64,000 nucleotides of DNA, taken from contig NC_017219.1 of the NCBI RefSeq assembly GCF_000269965.1, positions 1,116,001-1,180,000 on the forward strand, written 5' to 3'. Below the pieces are notes generated by a model. That model did not search any database, was not told the DNA's origin, and worked only from the letters and a program-made list of their open reading frames with translations. A program made the translations under genes and the position numbers. The stretch is from Bifidobacterium longum subsp. infantis ATCC 15697 = JCM 1222 = DSM 20088. Its GTDB lineage: Bacteria; Actinomycetota; Actinomycetes; Actinomycetales; Bifidobacteriaceae. Shown piece after piece: positions 40,389-49,378 of this stretch; within the stretch, counting starts at the first letter, position 1, and every line of letters starts with the position of its first letter.

Positions 40389-41702
40389 ATGCCACGCAAG
40401 CTGATCATGTGCGGGGACCATCCGGTCCTTGCGTTCGAATACGATCCCGAGTCCGGTCGCGCGTGCTCCTCTGGCGAGGTCCTTGACCATGATCGTCTGC
40501 CCCTGGAATTCACCACGCACGGCAAGAGCGCGCTGTATGCCAAGAGGATCGACGAATGGTGGAGGTCCCGCGCCATCCCCTCCACCCGCGACGGCATCCG
40601 CCGCGTGCTCGAATCGCTTGGCGCGGCATCGACCGACGAACTGCTCGACAGGACCTACGGGCTGAGCCTGTCGGACCAGTACTGGGTCAGACACGAGGAC
40701 GACCCGGCCGAATGGAAGGACGTCAACTTCTTCGACAATTCCTTCGACGAGGCGCTGGGCGAGATCCTGCTCACCTCGTACTCGTCGTCCCATGACATCA
40801 GCCTCAACGTCCCCGACGTGTCCACTGGCGGCGATCTTCCCAAACGCTGGACGATCGACAGGGCCACCGGCAGGAGACTGCTCGTCAAGTCGGGGCGTAC
40901 TGGCCAGGAGCCGATGAACGAGGTCATCGCCTCGAGGCTCTGCATGCGATTGGGCGTTCCGGCCGTCCGGTATTCCCTGGCACGCAACGGCAACCGTCTG
41001 GTCTGCCCGTGCGAGGACATGCTCACCAGCCATGAGGAGATGGTCTCCGCCTGGCAGGTGCTCCAATCCGCCAGAACCGTCAATGGACTCAACTCGCATG
41101 ACCAGTGGATCCATGCCGCCGTCGGCTTCGGAGCTGACGAGCGCGCCGTGCGCGACGCCGCGGACGACTGGCTCGTGGTCGATTATCTCATGCGCAACAC
41201 CGACCGGCACTATAACAACTTCGGTCTGATCCGCGACATCGAGACCCTTGAGATCCGTCCGGCGCCGATCTACGACACCGGCGCGAGTCTGTGGAGCGGC
41301 GAGCTCGATGTGGACGGCCGCGACTGGTTCGCCAAGCCGTTCTACACCGCGACCGGCAAGCCCTCGGCTTTGCGGCAGCTCAGACTGGTGGAGGATTGGA
41401 GCCGGTTCGACCTGGATGCTCTGTCGGACTGGCCCGACGAGGCGGCGCACGAGTTGTCGCGCATGCGCATGTTCGCGCCCGAACGCCTCGACGCCATCCG
41501 GGTACAGTTGGTAAAGCGTATCGGGATGCTCCGCAGAATCAGCGAAGGTGAGGTCCTTCGTGTTTCTGACCCGATTCGCAATAAAACGGATTTGATGGAC
41601 AGATTCGGCGAGACGTTGCGGAAGAACCTTGGACAACGGGACGGGGATGCCAGAAGCGTCGGAACCGGACCGGATGCGTTGAGCCGTCATCTGAACCGCT
41701 AG
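40389..41702 (+). CDS. HipA-like serine/threonine kinase, no HipB partner
   Basis: A 437-residue protein with the HipA kinase fold. A basic ATP-binding strand RRLLVKSGR is near 160, the catalytic-loop motif NTDRHYNNFG near 275 and the metal-binding IYDTGASLW near 300. HipA toxins phosphorylate tRNA synthetases and cause dormancy; HipBA antitoxin normally lies directly upstream. Here no HTH gene adjoins it, and the ~180 bp upstream hold nothing recognisable. The N-terminal ~140 residues are not the usual HipA N-subdomain in clear form. The start follows TTGGAGGGAGCGGGATC. A Fic gene follows 60 bp downstream. Confidence 0.82.
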   Translation: MPRKLIMCGDHPVLAFEYDPESGRACSSGEVLDHDRLPLEFTTHGKSALYAKRIDEWWRSRAIPSTRDGIRRVLESLGAASTDELLDRTYGLSLSDQYWVRHEDDPAEWKDVNFFDNSFDEALGEILLTSYSSSHDISLNVPDVSTGGDLPKRWTIDRATGRRLLVKSGRTGQEPMNEVIASRLCMRLGVPAVRYSLARNGNRLVCPCEDMLTSHEEMVSAWQVLQSARTVNGLNSHDQWIHAAVGFGADERAVRDAADDWLVVDYLMRNTDRHYNNFGLIRDIETLEIRPAPIYDTGASLWSGELDVDGRDWFAKPFYTATGKPSALRQLRLVEDWSRFDLDALSDWPDEAAHELSRMRMFAPERLDAIRVQLVKRIGMLRRISEGEVLRVSDPIRNKTDLMDRFGETLRKNLGQRDGDARSVGTGPDALSRHLNR

Positions 41703-41762
41703 CGCAACGAATCACTACTGGAATAATGGACTTTGCAACCGGAACACGAAAAGAGGAGCATG

Positions 41763-42605
41763 ATGGCCAATCCCGAGCTGTCACGGCACATCCAGGCCCT
41801 TCCCGACGAGCTGAACGCCCTTGAAGGGGGACGGGAGATTTCCGAACACCTGCGGAGGGTCGACGCGCTGAAGGACCGGGCCCGCTCGCTGGAGCCGTTG
41901 GACGGTGTCGAGGACATGGCGTTGGCGGATTACGACCGCGACTGGCTGGTGCGCTACACCTACAACTCGAACGCCATTGAGGGATCCACGCTGACCCTGG
42001 AGGACACGTCGCTGGTGTTGGAGGGCGAGTTCGTCCCATCGGACTCGCCGGCCAGATACGTGTTCGCAGCGCGAGGGGTCGCTGACGGCATGGCCTACGT
42101 GCGCGAATATGCCAAGGAGGGGCGGAAGCTGAACGAGGAGCTGATCCGTCGTCTACACGAGGTGACCGCATTGGATCTCCAGCCGTTCGCCCGCGGCACG
42201 TTCCGTCCTTATGGCTATTTGGCGCGGATCACCGCCACCCGAGTCAAGACCGCGGACCCGCTGGAGATCCGCGACGACCTGCGATCCTTGATCGACGGGT
42301 TGGATGGCTGCGCAGCGCATCCGCTGCTCAGGGCCGCCGGTTTCCACGCGATGTTCGAGAACATCCATCCATTCATGGACGGCAACGGGCGGACCGGCCG
42401 CCAGCTGCTCAACTTCGTGCTGCTGCGGAACGGATACCGTCCCGTGGCCATCAAATACGATGCGGGTCGGTCATATGCGCGAGGCCTGGAGGCATGGCAG
42501 GTGGACGGCAAGCCGGATTCGTTCTGCTCCATTTTCCTAGACTGCGTGGAACAGGAGGAACAGACGCTCGTCGATCTGATCGAGCGGCTTCGCCATCTGA
42601 GATAG
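41763..42605 (+). CDS. Fic domain protein, class II (self-inhibited)
   Basis: A 280-residue AMP-transferase-type Fic protein. The inhibitory motif S-x3-E-G is at 69-74 (SNAIEG), ahead of the Fic core, which is class II layout. The catalytic loop ENIHPFMDGNGRTGRQLLN near 200 has the intact His, acidic residue and both Arg. Such proteins modify host proteins, often as toxins. ATG 41763 follows AAAAGAGGAGC. The frame ends 67 bp before the 436-bp repeat. A related but broken Fic fragment lies at 47245-47565. Confidence 0.88.
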   Translation: MANPELSRHIQALPDELNALEGGREISEHLRRVDALKDRARSLEPLDGVEDMALADYDRDWLVRYTYNSNAIEGSTLTLEDTSLVLEGEFVPSDSPARYVFAARGVADGMAYVREYAKEGRKLNEELIRRLHEVTALDLQPFARGTFRPYGYLARITATRVKTADPLEIRDDLRSLIDGLDGCAAHPLLRAAGFHAMFENIHPFMDGNGRTGRQLLNFVLLRNGYRPVAIKYDAGRSYARGLEAWQVDGKPDSFCSIFLDCVEQEEQTLVDLIERLRHLR

Positions 42606-42786
42606 GTCGCAGGAACACTCGCATGCTTCTTTCGTGTGCGTCGGTAAGCCGCTGATATGCACAGAAGAATGAGATTATTCTTGGGTGCCTGTAGGTGCCT
42701 CGTGGAAAACGAGCGTAACCGGCAGGTTTCCCAAAAATCGAAAACCTTGGAATAAAGCAAAAAACAGTTGGCTACTATTATCATGC

Positions 42787-42843
42787 GAGGTGCGCATGAT
42801 GATGGTAGTCATGGTTCCAAGTGTCTCATGGGCTTGAGACCGG
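42787..42843. repeat. att-like direct repeat B
   Basis: GAGGTGCGCATGATGATGG ... CTCATGGGCTTGAGACCGGG. It restates the ppiB start region (minus-strand codons MTTIIMRTS) but then diverges from ppiB. It marks the boundary between the HipA/Fic cassette and the integrase-bearing cassette. Confidence 0.75.
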
Positions 42844-42929
42844 GGAAGAGACGTGATTGCGGGAATGGCGCGGAGAGCCGTGGACTGGCTGCGGCCGATA
42901 GCCGGGAAGCCGAGCCGCAGCGTGAAGCG

Positions 42930-43105
42930 TCATGCGAGTTGGCTCGCGATGATCAACGCGCCGGCAACGACCATGAGCGCCGAGAAGACACGCAGAAGAG
43001 TCCTTTTGCGTTCTCTTCCCGGTTTTTGGATCCAATCACGACGTATATCAGGACTAATCCGACGGCCAGCGGCACCAAGGCCAGTAGAAGCAGTGGCTTT
43101 TCCAT
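42930..43105 (-). pseudogene. Frameshifted small two-TM protein gene (copy 1)
   Basis: From ATG 43105 the frame encodes a hydrophobic span (MEKPLLLLALVPLAVGLVLI) and a charged turn. A shift of -1 at GCAAAAGG (~43006) is needed to read into a second span, VFSALMVVAGALIIASQLA, ending at 42930. Without the shift it stops after 50 residues. AAAGGAGG at ideal spacing precedes the ATG, so this copy may still be translated. Programmed frameshifting is possible but not shown. Copy 2 (56808-56983) has the same shift. Confidence 0.5.
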
Positions 43106-43306
43106 GGCGCCTCCTTTCTGAACGCTGTGATTCAGAGATATCTTTAGCTAATCATGGGATATGGGCGGCTTGGCGCCGATTGGTGATGGGGCTCGATCCT
43201 GATGTTCGTCGGTGCCGGAATATGGTGCATTCCGTCAAATAGAGGTGGGCACTTGGATACGGTGTCGCTTTATTGGATTTCTTTGTTTCTATGGTTTGAT
43301 TATGCC

Positions 43307-43335
43307 ACGAGTCCAACAAAACGTTACCGGCCCCC
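43307..43335. repeat. Fossil right end of an IS3 copy
   Basis: Matches the right end of the IS3 element (45063-45090) at 25 of 28 bases and in the same orientation. It sits only ~20 bp outside the left end, making an inverted pair AGTCCAANAAAACGTNACC with the left terminal repeat. Confidence 0.6.
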
Positions 43336-43342
43336 AGCGAGG

Positions 43343-45085
43343 TGGTGACGTTTTCTTGGACTTCCTGGCCGGGAAGGAGAACCCCCTTATGGCGAAGTAC
43401 AGCAAGGAGCAGCGTGACAGGGCCGTGGATCTGTACGTCAGATACGAGCGCTGCGCCGCGGACGTGATCCGCGAGCTCGGCTATCCCAGCAGTGGGATGC
43501 TGCCGGTGTGGTACCGGGAACGCCTCGAGGAGGAACGCGCCGGAAGACAGTCCACTCGCGGGAAACGGTACCGGCGGTACACGGACGAGCAGAAACAGGC
43601 CGCGGTGGACCATTACCTCGGACACGGCAGGCGTCTGAGACGCGCTATGCGCGCGCTCGGCTATCCGAAAAGCCATGAGCTGCTCACCGCGTGGATCGAC
43701 GAGCTGGTGCCCGGCCGACGCAGGCTGAGGCACGGCCCGGTTCCCGAGGAATTGAAGCGGAAGGCGGTGGTCGCGGTCGCGTCCGGACGGCTGAAATCAC
43801 GTGAGGCGGCCGCCGAGCTGGGCGTGGAGGCGTCCGTCGTCGGGAAACTGGAAACGGCAGATGCTCGCCGGATCCAAGGAGACGCACGTGACGAAGACAC
43901 CTGGAGAGAAGCCCCCGACGGCCGGGGAGGGGAAAACCGGCGTGGAGCCCTCTACGCCGGCGGTCCGCGGGACGCGGCCGGCCTGGCGGACGCGGTGGCG
44001 GCGCTGGAGAAGAGGCTGGCGGAGACGCGGGCCCGTCTGGACGAGCTGGACGCCGATGTCGAACGGCAACGACGGGAGAAGAGGGAACTGGACATCGAGA
44101 TCGCGATCCGGAAGGGCGCGTTGGAGCTGTTGGGAAAAGAGCCGGGCGCAGACCCGGAAAACCTGACCAACCGAGAGAAGACACTCCTCGTCAAGACCGT
44201 TAGCGAGACGCTGGGCGTGACGGCCAGGAGCCTCTTGCCCGTGGTCGGCATCGCGCGCAGCACGTACCATTACCAGCTCAAGTCCATGAAACGTCCCGAC
44301 AAGGACTCCGGTCTACTGGAGCTCGTGCGCGAGGCGCTCCGGGAACAGCAAGCGCAGGTACGGGTACAAGCGGATCCACCTGGAGCTGAAAGGCATGGGC
44401 GTCAGGGTATCGGCCAAACGGATCATGCGGCTGATGACCTCACATGGCCTGGTGCCCCTGTTCAAGAGCGCGAAGCGGTACAGCTCGTACAAGGGCGAGC
44501 TCACCAAGGCGCCGAAGAACCTGGTGAACCGCGATTTCCACGCCGAGCGGCCGAACATGCTGTGGGTCACGGACCTCACGGAATTCTCGATCCCCGCGGG
44601 CAAGGCCTACCTGTCGCCGGTCATCGACTGCTACGACGGGCTTCCCGTCGCGTGGACGATCGGCACGAGCCCGAACGCGGCGTTGGCCAACGGCATGCTG
44701 CTGGACGCGTGCTCCACGCTCAAGGACGGAGAGAAGCCGATCATCCACAGTGACCGCGGCTGCCACTACCGGTGGCCGGAATGGATCCGCATCTGCAAGG
44801 ACAACAACCTGACGCGTTCGACGGGCGCGAAAGGCTGTTCTCCGGACAACGCGGCCGCGGAGGGGTTCTTCGGCCGTCCCAGGCAGGAGTTCTTCCACAA
44901 GCGCAGCTTCGCGGGCGTCTCGATGGACGGGTTCATCAACATGCTCAACGACTACATGGTCTGGTACCGGGACAGGCGGATCAAGACGGAGTTCGGCATG
45001 AGCATCATGGATCGTCGACGCGGGCTCGGTCTTGTGGCATGATTGGTGGTGATGGAATCAACGACGAGTCCAACAAAACGGCACC
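43343..45085 (+). mobile_element. IS3-family insertion sequence
   Basis: About 1.74 kb, bounded by inverted ends TGGTGACGTTTTCTTGGACTT (left) and the complement of AGTCCAACAAAACGGCACCA (right). It holds one transposase region with a frameshift. No target duplication was seen at the edges. A gene fragment follows directly on the right side, which suggests insertion into that gene or a rearrangement. Confidence 0.75.
43389..45042 (+). pseudogene. IS3-family transposase, frameshifted
   Basis: The first frame (43389 to ~44340) carries repeated helix-turn-helix units (MAKYSKEQRDRAVDLY, then RYTDEQKQAAVDHYLG) and a coiled-coil, then the start of the OrfB-like part (GIARSTYHYQLKSM). Near 44340 the reading must move by +1 to continue into RRYGYKRIHLELKG and the rve catalytic core: WVTDLTEFS, IHSDRGCHY and AAAEGFFGRPRQE give the D-D-E triad. 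Normal IS3 frameshifting is -1 between OrfA and OrfB, so a +1 inside the OrfB part is more likely a one-base insertion. The ATG follows GGGAAGGAGAACCCCCTT. Confidence 0.75.
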
Positions 45086-45188
45086 AGCCCCTGCTCATTA
45101 TGGAGAAAAGGGTTACTTCGATATATATGATTATGCTTGGCATACTGAGCAAGTTTGTAAAGAACCAGTGCCGCCTAATCTTCTGTAG
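45086..45188 (+). pseudogene. 3' remnant of a gene cut by the IS3 element
   Basis: Directly after the IS right end an open frame reads HYGEKGYFDIYDYAWHTEQV and ends PPNLL before a stop. The AT-rich codons differ from the IS. It looks like the last ~33 residues of a lost protein. It lies just upstream of, and in line with, the MFS gene at 45225, and the two may once have formed an operon. Confidence 0.45.
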
Positions 45189-45224
45189 GATTCCAGTACT
45201 GGTAGGGTAAGGATAAATTATTAG

Positions 45225-46532
45225 ATGAGTAATTCGTTAAAGCTCGTTTCTGCTCCTGTGCGCGAAAGCAGGTTGTGGGATATCCCAGGTTACGTGCCAT
45301 GGTTCACGGCGGACAGCGCGACGGCCATCGGCGTGGCCCTGCGGTATCTGGCGGTCTCTCTGATCGGATACAAGCTCACCGGATCGACCACAGCAGCGGG
45401 TTGGTTGGGCTCGCTGGCCGCGATCGCACAGCAGGCGGCCGCCGTGTTCGGCGGGACATTCGCCGACCGTCACGATCGCAAGACACTGATCATCGTGAAC
45501 GCGACAGCGGGCGTCATCTGTTGGGGGTCAGTCGCTGCGCTGCTCATGGCCGGCAAGCTGGTCTTCCCCGTGCTGCTTGCCATCGCGGTGTTCGAGTCTG
45601 CGGTCAACGGGTTTCTCGGCCCCGCCTCGGATGCGATGCTCAAATCCATCGTCGATATTCGCTCATATCCGAAAGCGCGCAGTCTCAACGAAGGCCGTGA
45701 CGCGACCATCAACATGGCCGGCAGCCCAGTCGGCGGCCTGCTGTACGGCATCGCCCCGTGGTTGCCGTTCCTGTCGGCTGCGGTCATGTACCTGCTGGCA
45801 GGCGTGGCTGCGACACGTATCCGAGTCGGCGGAAATCCGCGGAACGGCAGCGATAGCGGCAACGGCGATAGCGACGATGACGGTGGGAAAGCGGGCGGCG
45901 CGTCATTTTTCCGTGATTTCGCCGAAGGATGGTCGTGGTCGCTGCACCGCAGGATGCTGGTGTTGACGATGGTGTCGTCCGCGCTGGCGAATTTCGGGGT
46001 CAATGGCTTCCAGTATGCGATTCAGCTGCATCTGATGCGCACCGGCGTGAACGCGACGCTCATCGGATTCGTGAATACGGGCGTATTCCTCGCGATGCTG
46101 GCGGGTGCGTTCATCGCCGGACGGATCAGCGATACCGCACCGGTCGGGCCGGTGACATGCTGCGGATTCGTGTTCATCTGCATCGCTTCGCTGCCGATGC
46201 TGCTGACCGACAACTACTGGGTGCTGCTTATCGCCAACGCCGTGATGTGCCTGCCGTTCCCGATCATCAACGCGTTGCAGCTCGGGTTCATTTTCGGTAA
46301 GACGCCCGACACGATGCAGGGGCGTATCACCGTGACGCTTACCGTACCGGCCCAGGCACTGTCCGCGTTCTGCTCAGCGACGGCCGGAAGTCTGCTGCCC
46401 GCTTTCGGATTCAGCGGGACTATGCTGGTGTTCTGGGCGGTGATGCTCGTCAGTATGCTGCTAATCGTCAGTTCGCGCAGCCTGCGCACCATTCCACGCG
46501 CCGACCAGTGGGATCGCACACCGCTGGAGTAG
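45225..46532 (+). CDS. MFS efflux protein (MFS_3-like)
   Basis: A 435-residue permease of the multidrug/macrolide-efflux-like MFS group. About twelve spans are predicted; the first loop motif GGTFADRHDRKTLII (cytoplasmic loop 2-3, D-R-x-x-R-K) is typical. The ESAVNGFLGPASDAMLKSI and SLNEGRDATINMAGSPVGG segments match proteins of this group. A Gly/Asn/Asp-rich loop splits the halves near 205-220. Substrate unknown; toxin or antibiotic export is inference. The start follows GGTAAGGATAAATTATTAG, and expression may now come from the IS3 side. Confidence 0.82.
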   Translation: MSNSLKLVSAPVRESRLWDIPGYVPWFTADSATAIGVALRYLAVSLIGYKLTGSTTAAGWLGSLAAIAQQAAAVFGGTFADRHDRKTLIIVNATAGVICWGSVAALLMAGKLVFPVLLAIAVFESAVNGFLGPASDAMLKSIVDIRSYPKARSLNEGRDATINMAGSPVGGLLYGIAPWLPFLSAAVMYLLAGVAATRIRVGGNPRNGSDSGNGDSDDDGGKAGGASFFRDFAEGWSWSLHRRMLVLTMVSSALANFGVNGFQYAIQLHLMRTGVNATLIGFVNTGVFLAMLAGAFIAGRISDTAPVGPVTCCGFVFICIASLPMLLTDNYWVLLIANAVMCLPFPIINALQLGFIFGKTPDTMQGRITVTLTVPAQALSAFCSATAGSLLPAFGFSGTMLVFWAVMLVSMLLIVSSRSLRTIPRADQWDRTPLE

Positions 46533-46739
46533 CCGCGGACGGCCACCAACCATGGGGACTATGCACCGCTGCGCGCTGCTCTCCGCACACGTCTTCCATT
46601 CCGCAAACCGGCTGCGCTGACAGGACGATGAGTGCGGTCAGTTTGCGGCAGTCAGTTTGGGAAGAACTCAAAATCTCGATTCAGCAGGCTCAAATCACGA
46701 GTTTTCAGATTGTGGTCTGGAAAACTCGGTGGAAGAGGC

Positions 46740-47060
46740 TGATCCCGGGAGAAATTGAGAAATCCGGATGTCCGTTTGCGCGACCGATTCTATGAAAACT
46801 TCCGGATGCGCGCGGGAGTTTAGCGCGAAACATGAATCCGGCGAAGTTCTCCCGGGAACGGCTTCAAGGTCGATTTTTGAGAATCGCGGAATTCCAACGT
46901 TTTTGTTGAGAGATTATGCATGAGAGTACCGGATTCTCGTAAACTCCCGCGTCCGGCACGGGAGTTCAGCGGCGAATTCCCGAAGTCAGCGTAAACTCCC
47001 GCAGAATCTGGGAGATTATGGCCCGACGAGGTCTACCAGAACGAACTCCCAGATTGACCG
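46740..47060. repeat. Cluster of GGGAGTTT/AAACTCCC motifs in a gene-poor stretch
   Basis: From 46533 to 47244 I see no convincing gene. Within 46740-47060 there are about eight short motifs of the type GGGAG(A/T)TT or its complement, in both orientations: for example CGGGAGTTTAGC near 46819, GTAAACTCCCGC near 46940 and 46990, and ACGGGAGTTCAGC near 46956. They could form hairpins or be binding sites. The origin is unknown. Confidence 0.5.
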
Positions 47061-47244
47061 CCGTTCAGCCAGACGAAAACGACCCAGCACCGGCGGAATC
47101 GAACAAACAAGCGCCACAACCACCATCAAGCAGTCGGCAACGTCATTATGAGCTGATAGGAACCAACCTTCTTGTCCGTCATCCCAGTAAACGTTGCGTT
47201 AGTTGACATGTCAGGGTATTATTCTCGAACAGTGTGTAAACACA

Positions 47245-47565
47245 CTATTCACGTATACCTCTGGCGTGTCCGGCGATGGGATGCCCGCGGCGGATATCGG
47301 ACACGATCTTCCCGATCCAGCACTGTTCCCGGACCACGCAGTCCGCGACCATGCACGCCAGGGGAACCGGATCGCCGTACGCCTGCCACTGCTCGAGCCG
47401 TCCGGCGTAGGTGCTGCCGGCATCATGCCTGATGGCGATGGGCTCGTACCCCGCCTGCATGAGCATCATGTTGAGGATCTGGCGTCCGGTACGCCCGTTG
47501 TCGTCGGCGAACGGGTGGATGTTTTCGAGTGCCTCCGCGGAGGCGCGCTCCGACGGGGGGTACCA
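47245..47565 (-). pseudogene. Fic protein remnant (5' truncated)
   Basis: The minus-strand frame gives ENIHPFADDNGRTGRQILN, the Fic catalytic loop, then ~70 residues to a normal end. It is similar to the C-terminal third of the Fic protein at 41763. The second Gly position of the loop is Asp (DDN rather than DGN). The frame is blocked by TGA at 47566-47568, and the N-terminal two thirds are missing, replaced by the truncated HTH gene. Confidence 0.7.
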
Positions 47566-47569
47566 TCAT

Positions 47570-47906
47570 CGGAAAGTCCGCCGGAAACGGCGGACTTTTC
47601 CATATCCGCCTCCGCATCGTCCGAAACGCCCATTCTCCTCATCAGAGAATCATCAAGAAGTTGTTCCGTGCTTACTTTCAAGAATCTTGATGCATTAACC
47701 AGGTCGTATACAGACCAGCCTGTTTTCCCCGACATCTTTAGGGACATGGCCGAACGGCCAATTCCCATCGCTTCGGCCAAGCTGGACTGCGAATAACCAT
47801 AAGCCGTCAATAGCATTTTGACATTGAAGGTGATTGTCGACTCCAGCTGCTTTTGATAACGCCCGGTTTGTTGCGCACTTTGGTTGAGGTCTGAATGAAG
47901 GGACAT
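47570..47906 (-). pseudogene. Truncated XRE-family HTH regulator
   Basis: From ATG 47906 about 112 residues are coherent. They include a helix-turn-helix (LLTAYGYSQSSLAEAMGIGR, SAMSLKMSGKTGWSVYDLV) and a conserved LVNASRFLKVSTEQLL. After about DDGTPRR (47555-47575) the frame runs out of phase through the Fic fragment. A perfect hairpin AAAGTCCGCCG-N4-CGGCGGACTTT lies inside it at 47573-47598. The IS256 element starts ~3 bp upstream of its ATG, so its own promoter is gone. It may have been the antitoxin or regulator of the Fic gene. Confidence 0.6.
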
Positions 47907-47908
47907 GG

Positions 47909-49181
47909 TCCGTCGCCGGGGTACGATTTCAGTCGCCAAACATAAAACCGCTATGGAAAGAGGCGACGAACCATGTCGAACCAGATTCTACAGGTCGACG
48001 AGAACATGCTCGAGACGAAGCTGGACCGTCTCGTGTCCCGGAAGGGCGAGGAGCTGTTGAACGCGATGCTGGACGCGGAGGCCGACGAGATCACCGGGGC
48101 CGCGAGATACGAGCGTGCGTCCGGTCGGAGGGCCTACCGTGCGGGCCACTACGAGCGGAACCTGACCGTGAAGGCCGGGACGATGACGCTCAGGGTGCCG
48201 AAGCTGAAGGGCGCGGTCTTCGAGTCGGCGGTCATCGAACGCTACCGGCGTCGCGAGCAGAGCGTCGAGGAGGCGCTGATCGACATGTACCTGGCCGGCG
48301 TCAGCACGCGTCAGGTCGACGACATCAGCCGCCTGCTGTGGGGCGAGCGGATGCCCTCCCAGACGCTCTCCGACAAGCTCAAGCGCGTGTACGAGGACAT
48401 CGATCAATGGCGGAACCGTCCCCTGGCGGCCCATTCGTACCCGTACCTGTTCGTGGACGGCGTGTGGCACAAGCGCACGTGGGGCGGGTCGGTCGAGAAC
48501 GTGAGCGTGCTGGTCGCCATCGGCGTGGACGACACCGGCCACCGTGAGGTCGTCGGCGTCGCGGAGGGCATGAAGGAGGACAAGGCCAGCTGGGAGCAGT
48601 TCGTCAGGAGCATGATCGAACGCGGTCTCAGGGGCGTGCGGCTCGTGGTCGGCGACCGGTGCGCCGGGCTCGTCTCCACCGTGAACTCGATGCTGCCGGA
48701 CGCGCGCTACCAGCGGTGCATGGTCCACTTCATGCGCAACGTCCTGTCCAAGGTCAGCCACAAGCACGCGGCATGGGCCGCGTCCGCCCTGAAGGCCGTG
48801 TTCGCCATGGAAAGCCGGCAGGCCGCGTTGGAGAAGGCCGAACAGGTCGCCACCGAAATGGAGTCCAAGGGGCTGAAGGCCGCCGCCTCCTGCCTCAGGG
48901 AAGGCATCAGCGAGACCACGACCTACCTGCTCGACGACTATCCCGTCGAGCATCGGCGGCGGATCCGCACGAACAACATGATCGAACGGCTCAACCGCGA
49001 GATCCGCCGGCGCACCAGAGTGGTCGGCAGCTTCCCGGACGGCAGGAGCGCGCTCATGCTCGTCTGCGCCAGGATCCGCTACGTCACCGCCAACCAATGG
49101 AGCGCACGCCGCTACCTGGACATGTCCCGGCTCGACGGCATCATGCAATCAACCGACTGAAGTTGTCCTCCCGGCAACGGG
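47909..49181 (+). mobile_element. IS256-family insertion sequence
   Basis: About 1.27 kb. The left end CCGTCGCCGGGG...TTTCAGTCG and the right end, read inverted, CCGTTGCCGGGAGG...CTTCAGTCGG, form imperfect ~28-bp terminal repeats. It carries one intact transposase. No 8-bp target duplication was evident, which fits later rearrangement on one side. Confidence 0.8.
47973..49160 (+). CDS. IS256-family (mutator-type) transposase
   Basis: A 395-residue DDE transposase, full length for the family. The N-terminal part has RASGRRAYRAGHYERNLTVK. Catalytic residues are Asp in YLFVDGVWHK, Asp in VVGDRCAGL and Glu in NNMIERLNREIRRRTRVVGS. The C-terminal SALMLVCARIRYVTANQW is typical of IS256-type proteins. 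The ATG follows AAAGAGGCGACGAACC. No frameshift or internal stop is seen, so it should be active. Confidence 0.93.
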   Translation: MSNQILQVDENMLETKLDRLVSRKGEELLNAMLDAEADEITGAARYERASGRRAYRAGHYERNLTVKAGTMTLRVPKLKGAVFESAVIERYRRREQSVEEALIDMYLAGVSTRQVDDISRLLWGERMPSQTLSDKLKRVYEDIDQWRNRPLAAHSYPYLFVDGVWHKRTWGGSVENVSVLVAIGVDDTGHREVVGVAEGMKEDKASWEQFVRSMIERGLRGVRLVVGDRCAGLVSTVNSMLPDARYQRCMVHFMRNVLSKVSHKHAAWAASALKAVFAMESRQAALEKAEQVATEMESKGLKAAASCLREGISETTTYLLDDYPVEHRRRIRTNNMIERLNREIRRRTRVVGSFPDGRSALMLVCARIRYVTANQWSARRYLDMSRLDGIMQSTD

Positions 49182-49378
49182 CCGAACCGCTTTTGCGCAA
49201 GAATTCGGGCGTTATCCATTGCCGTTCTGGGACAGGCTGTAACGGATCGCCACCTAGGTCACGCTCTCATCGTCCGCGTCGGTCATGCCATTCGCTGTAG
49301 GAAATCCCTAACGATTGAATCCCACTGCGCGTCGGTCAGAATACTTTCGCCCGCGCGTCATATGAGCCATTAGGCCGA

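Larger units (their letters stand above)
42673..43108. repeat. 436-bp exact direct repeat, copy 1
   Basis: Reads the same as 56551-56986 base for base by eye. It contains att-like site B, ~115 bp on its ppiB-distal side, and a frameshifted small membrane-protein gene. The match ends at CCATGGC in both copies, beyond which the sequence is only loosely similar. Confidence 0.85.

Noticed and set aside
47203..47796. A plus-strand frame over the HTH/Fic scar
   Set aside because: The minus strand carries recognisable Fic and HTH residues; the plus frame has none.
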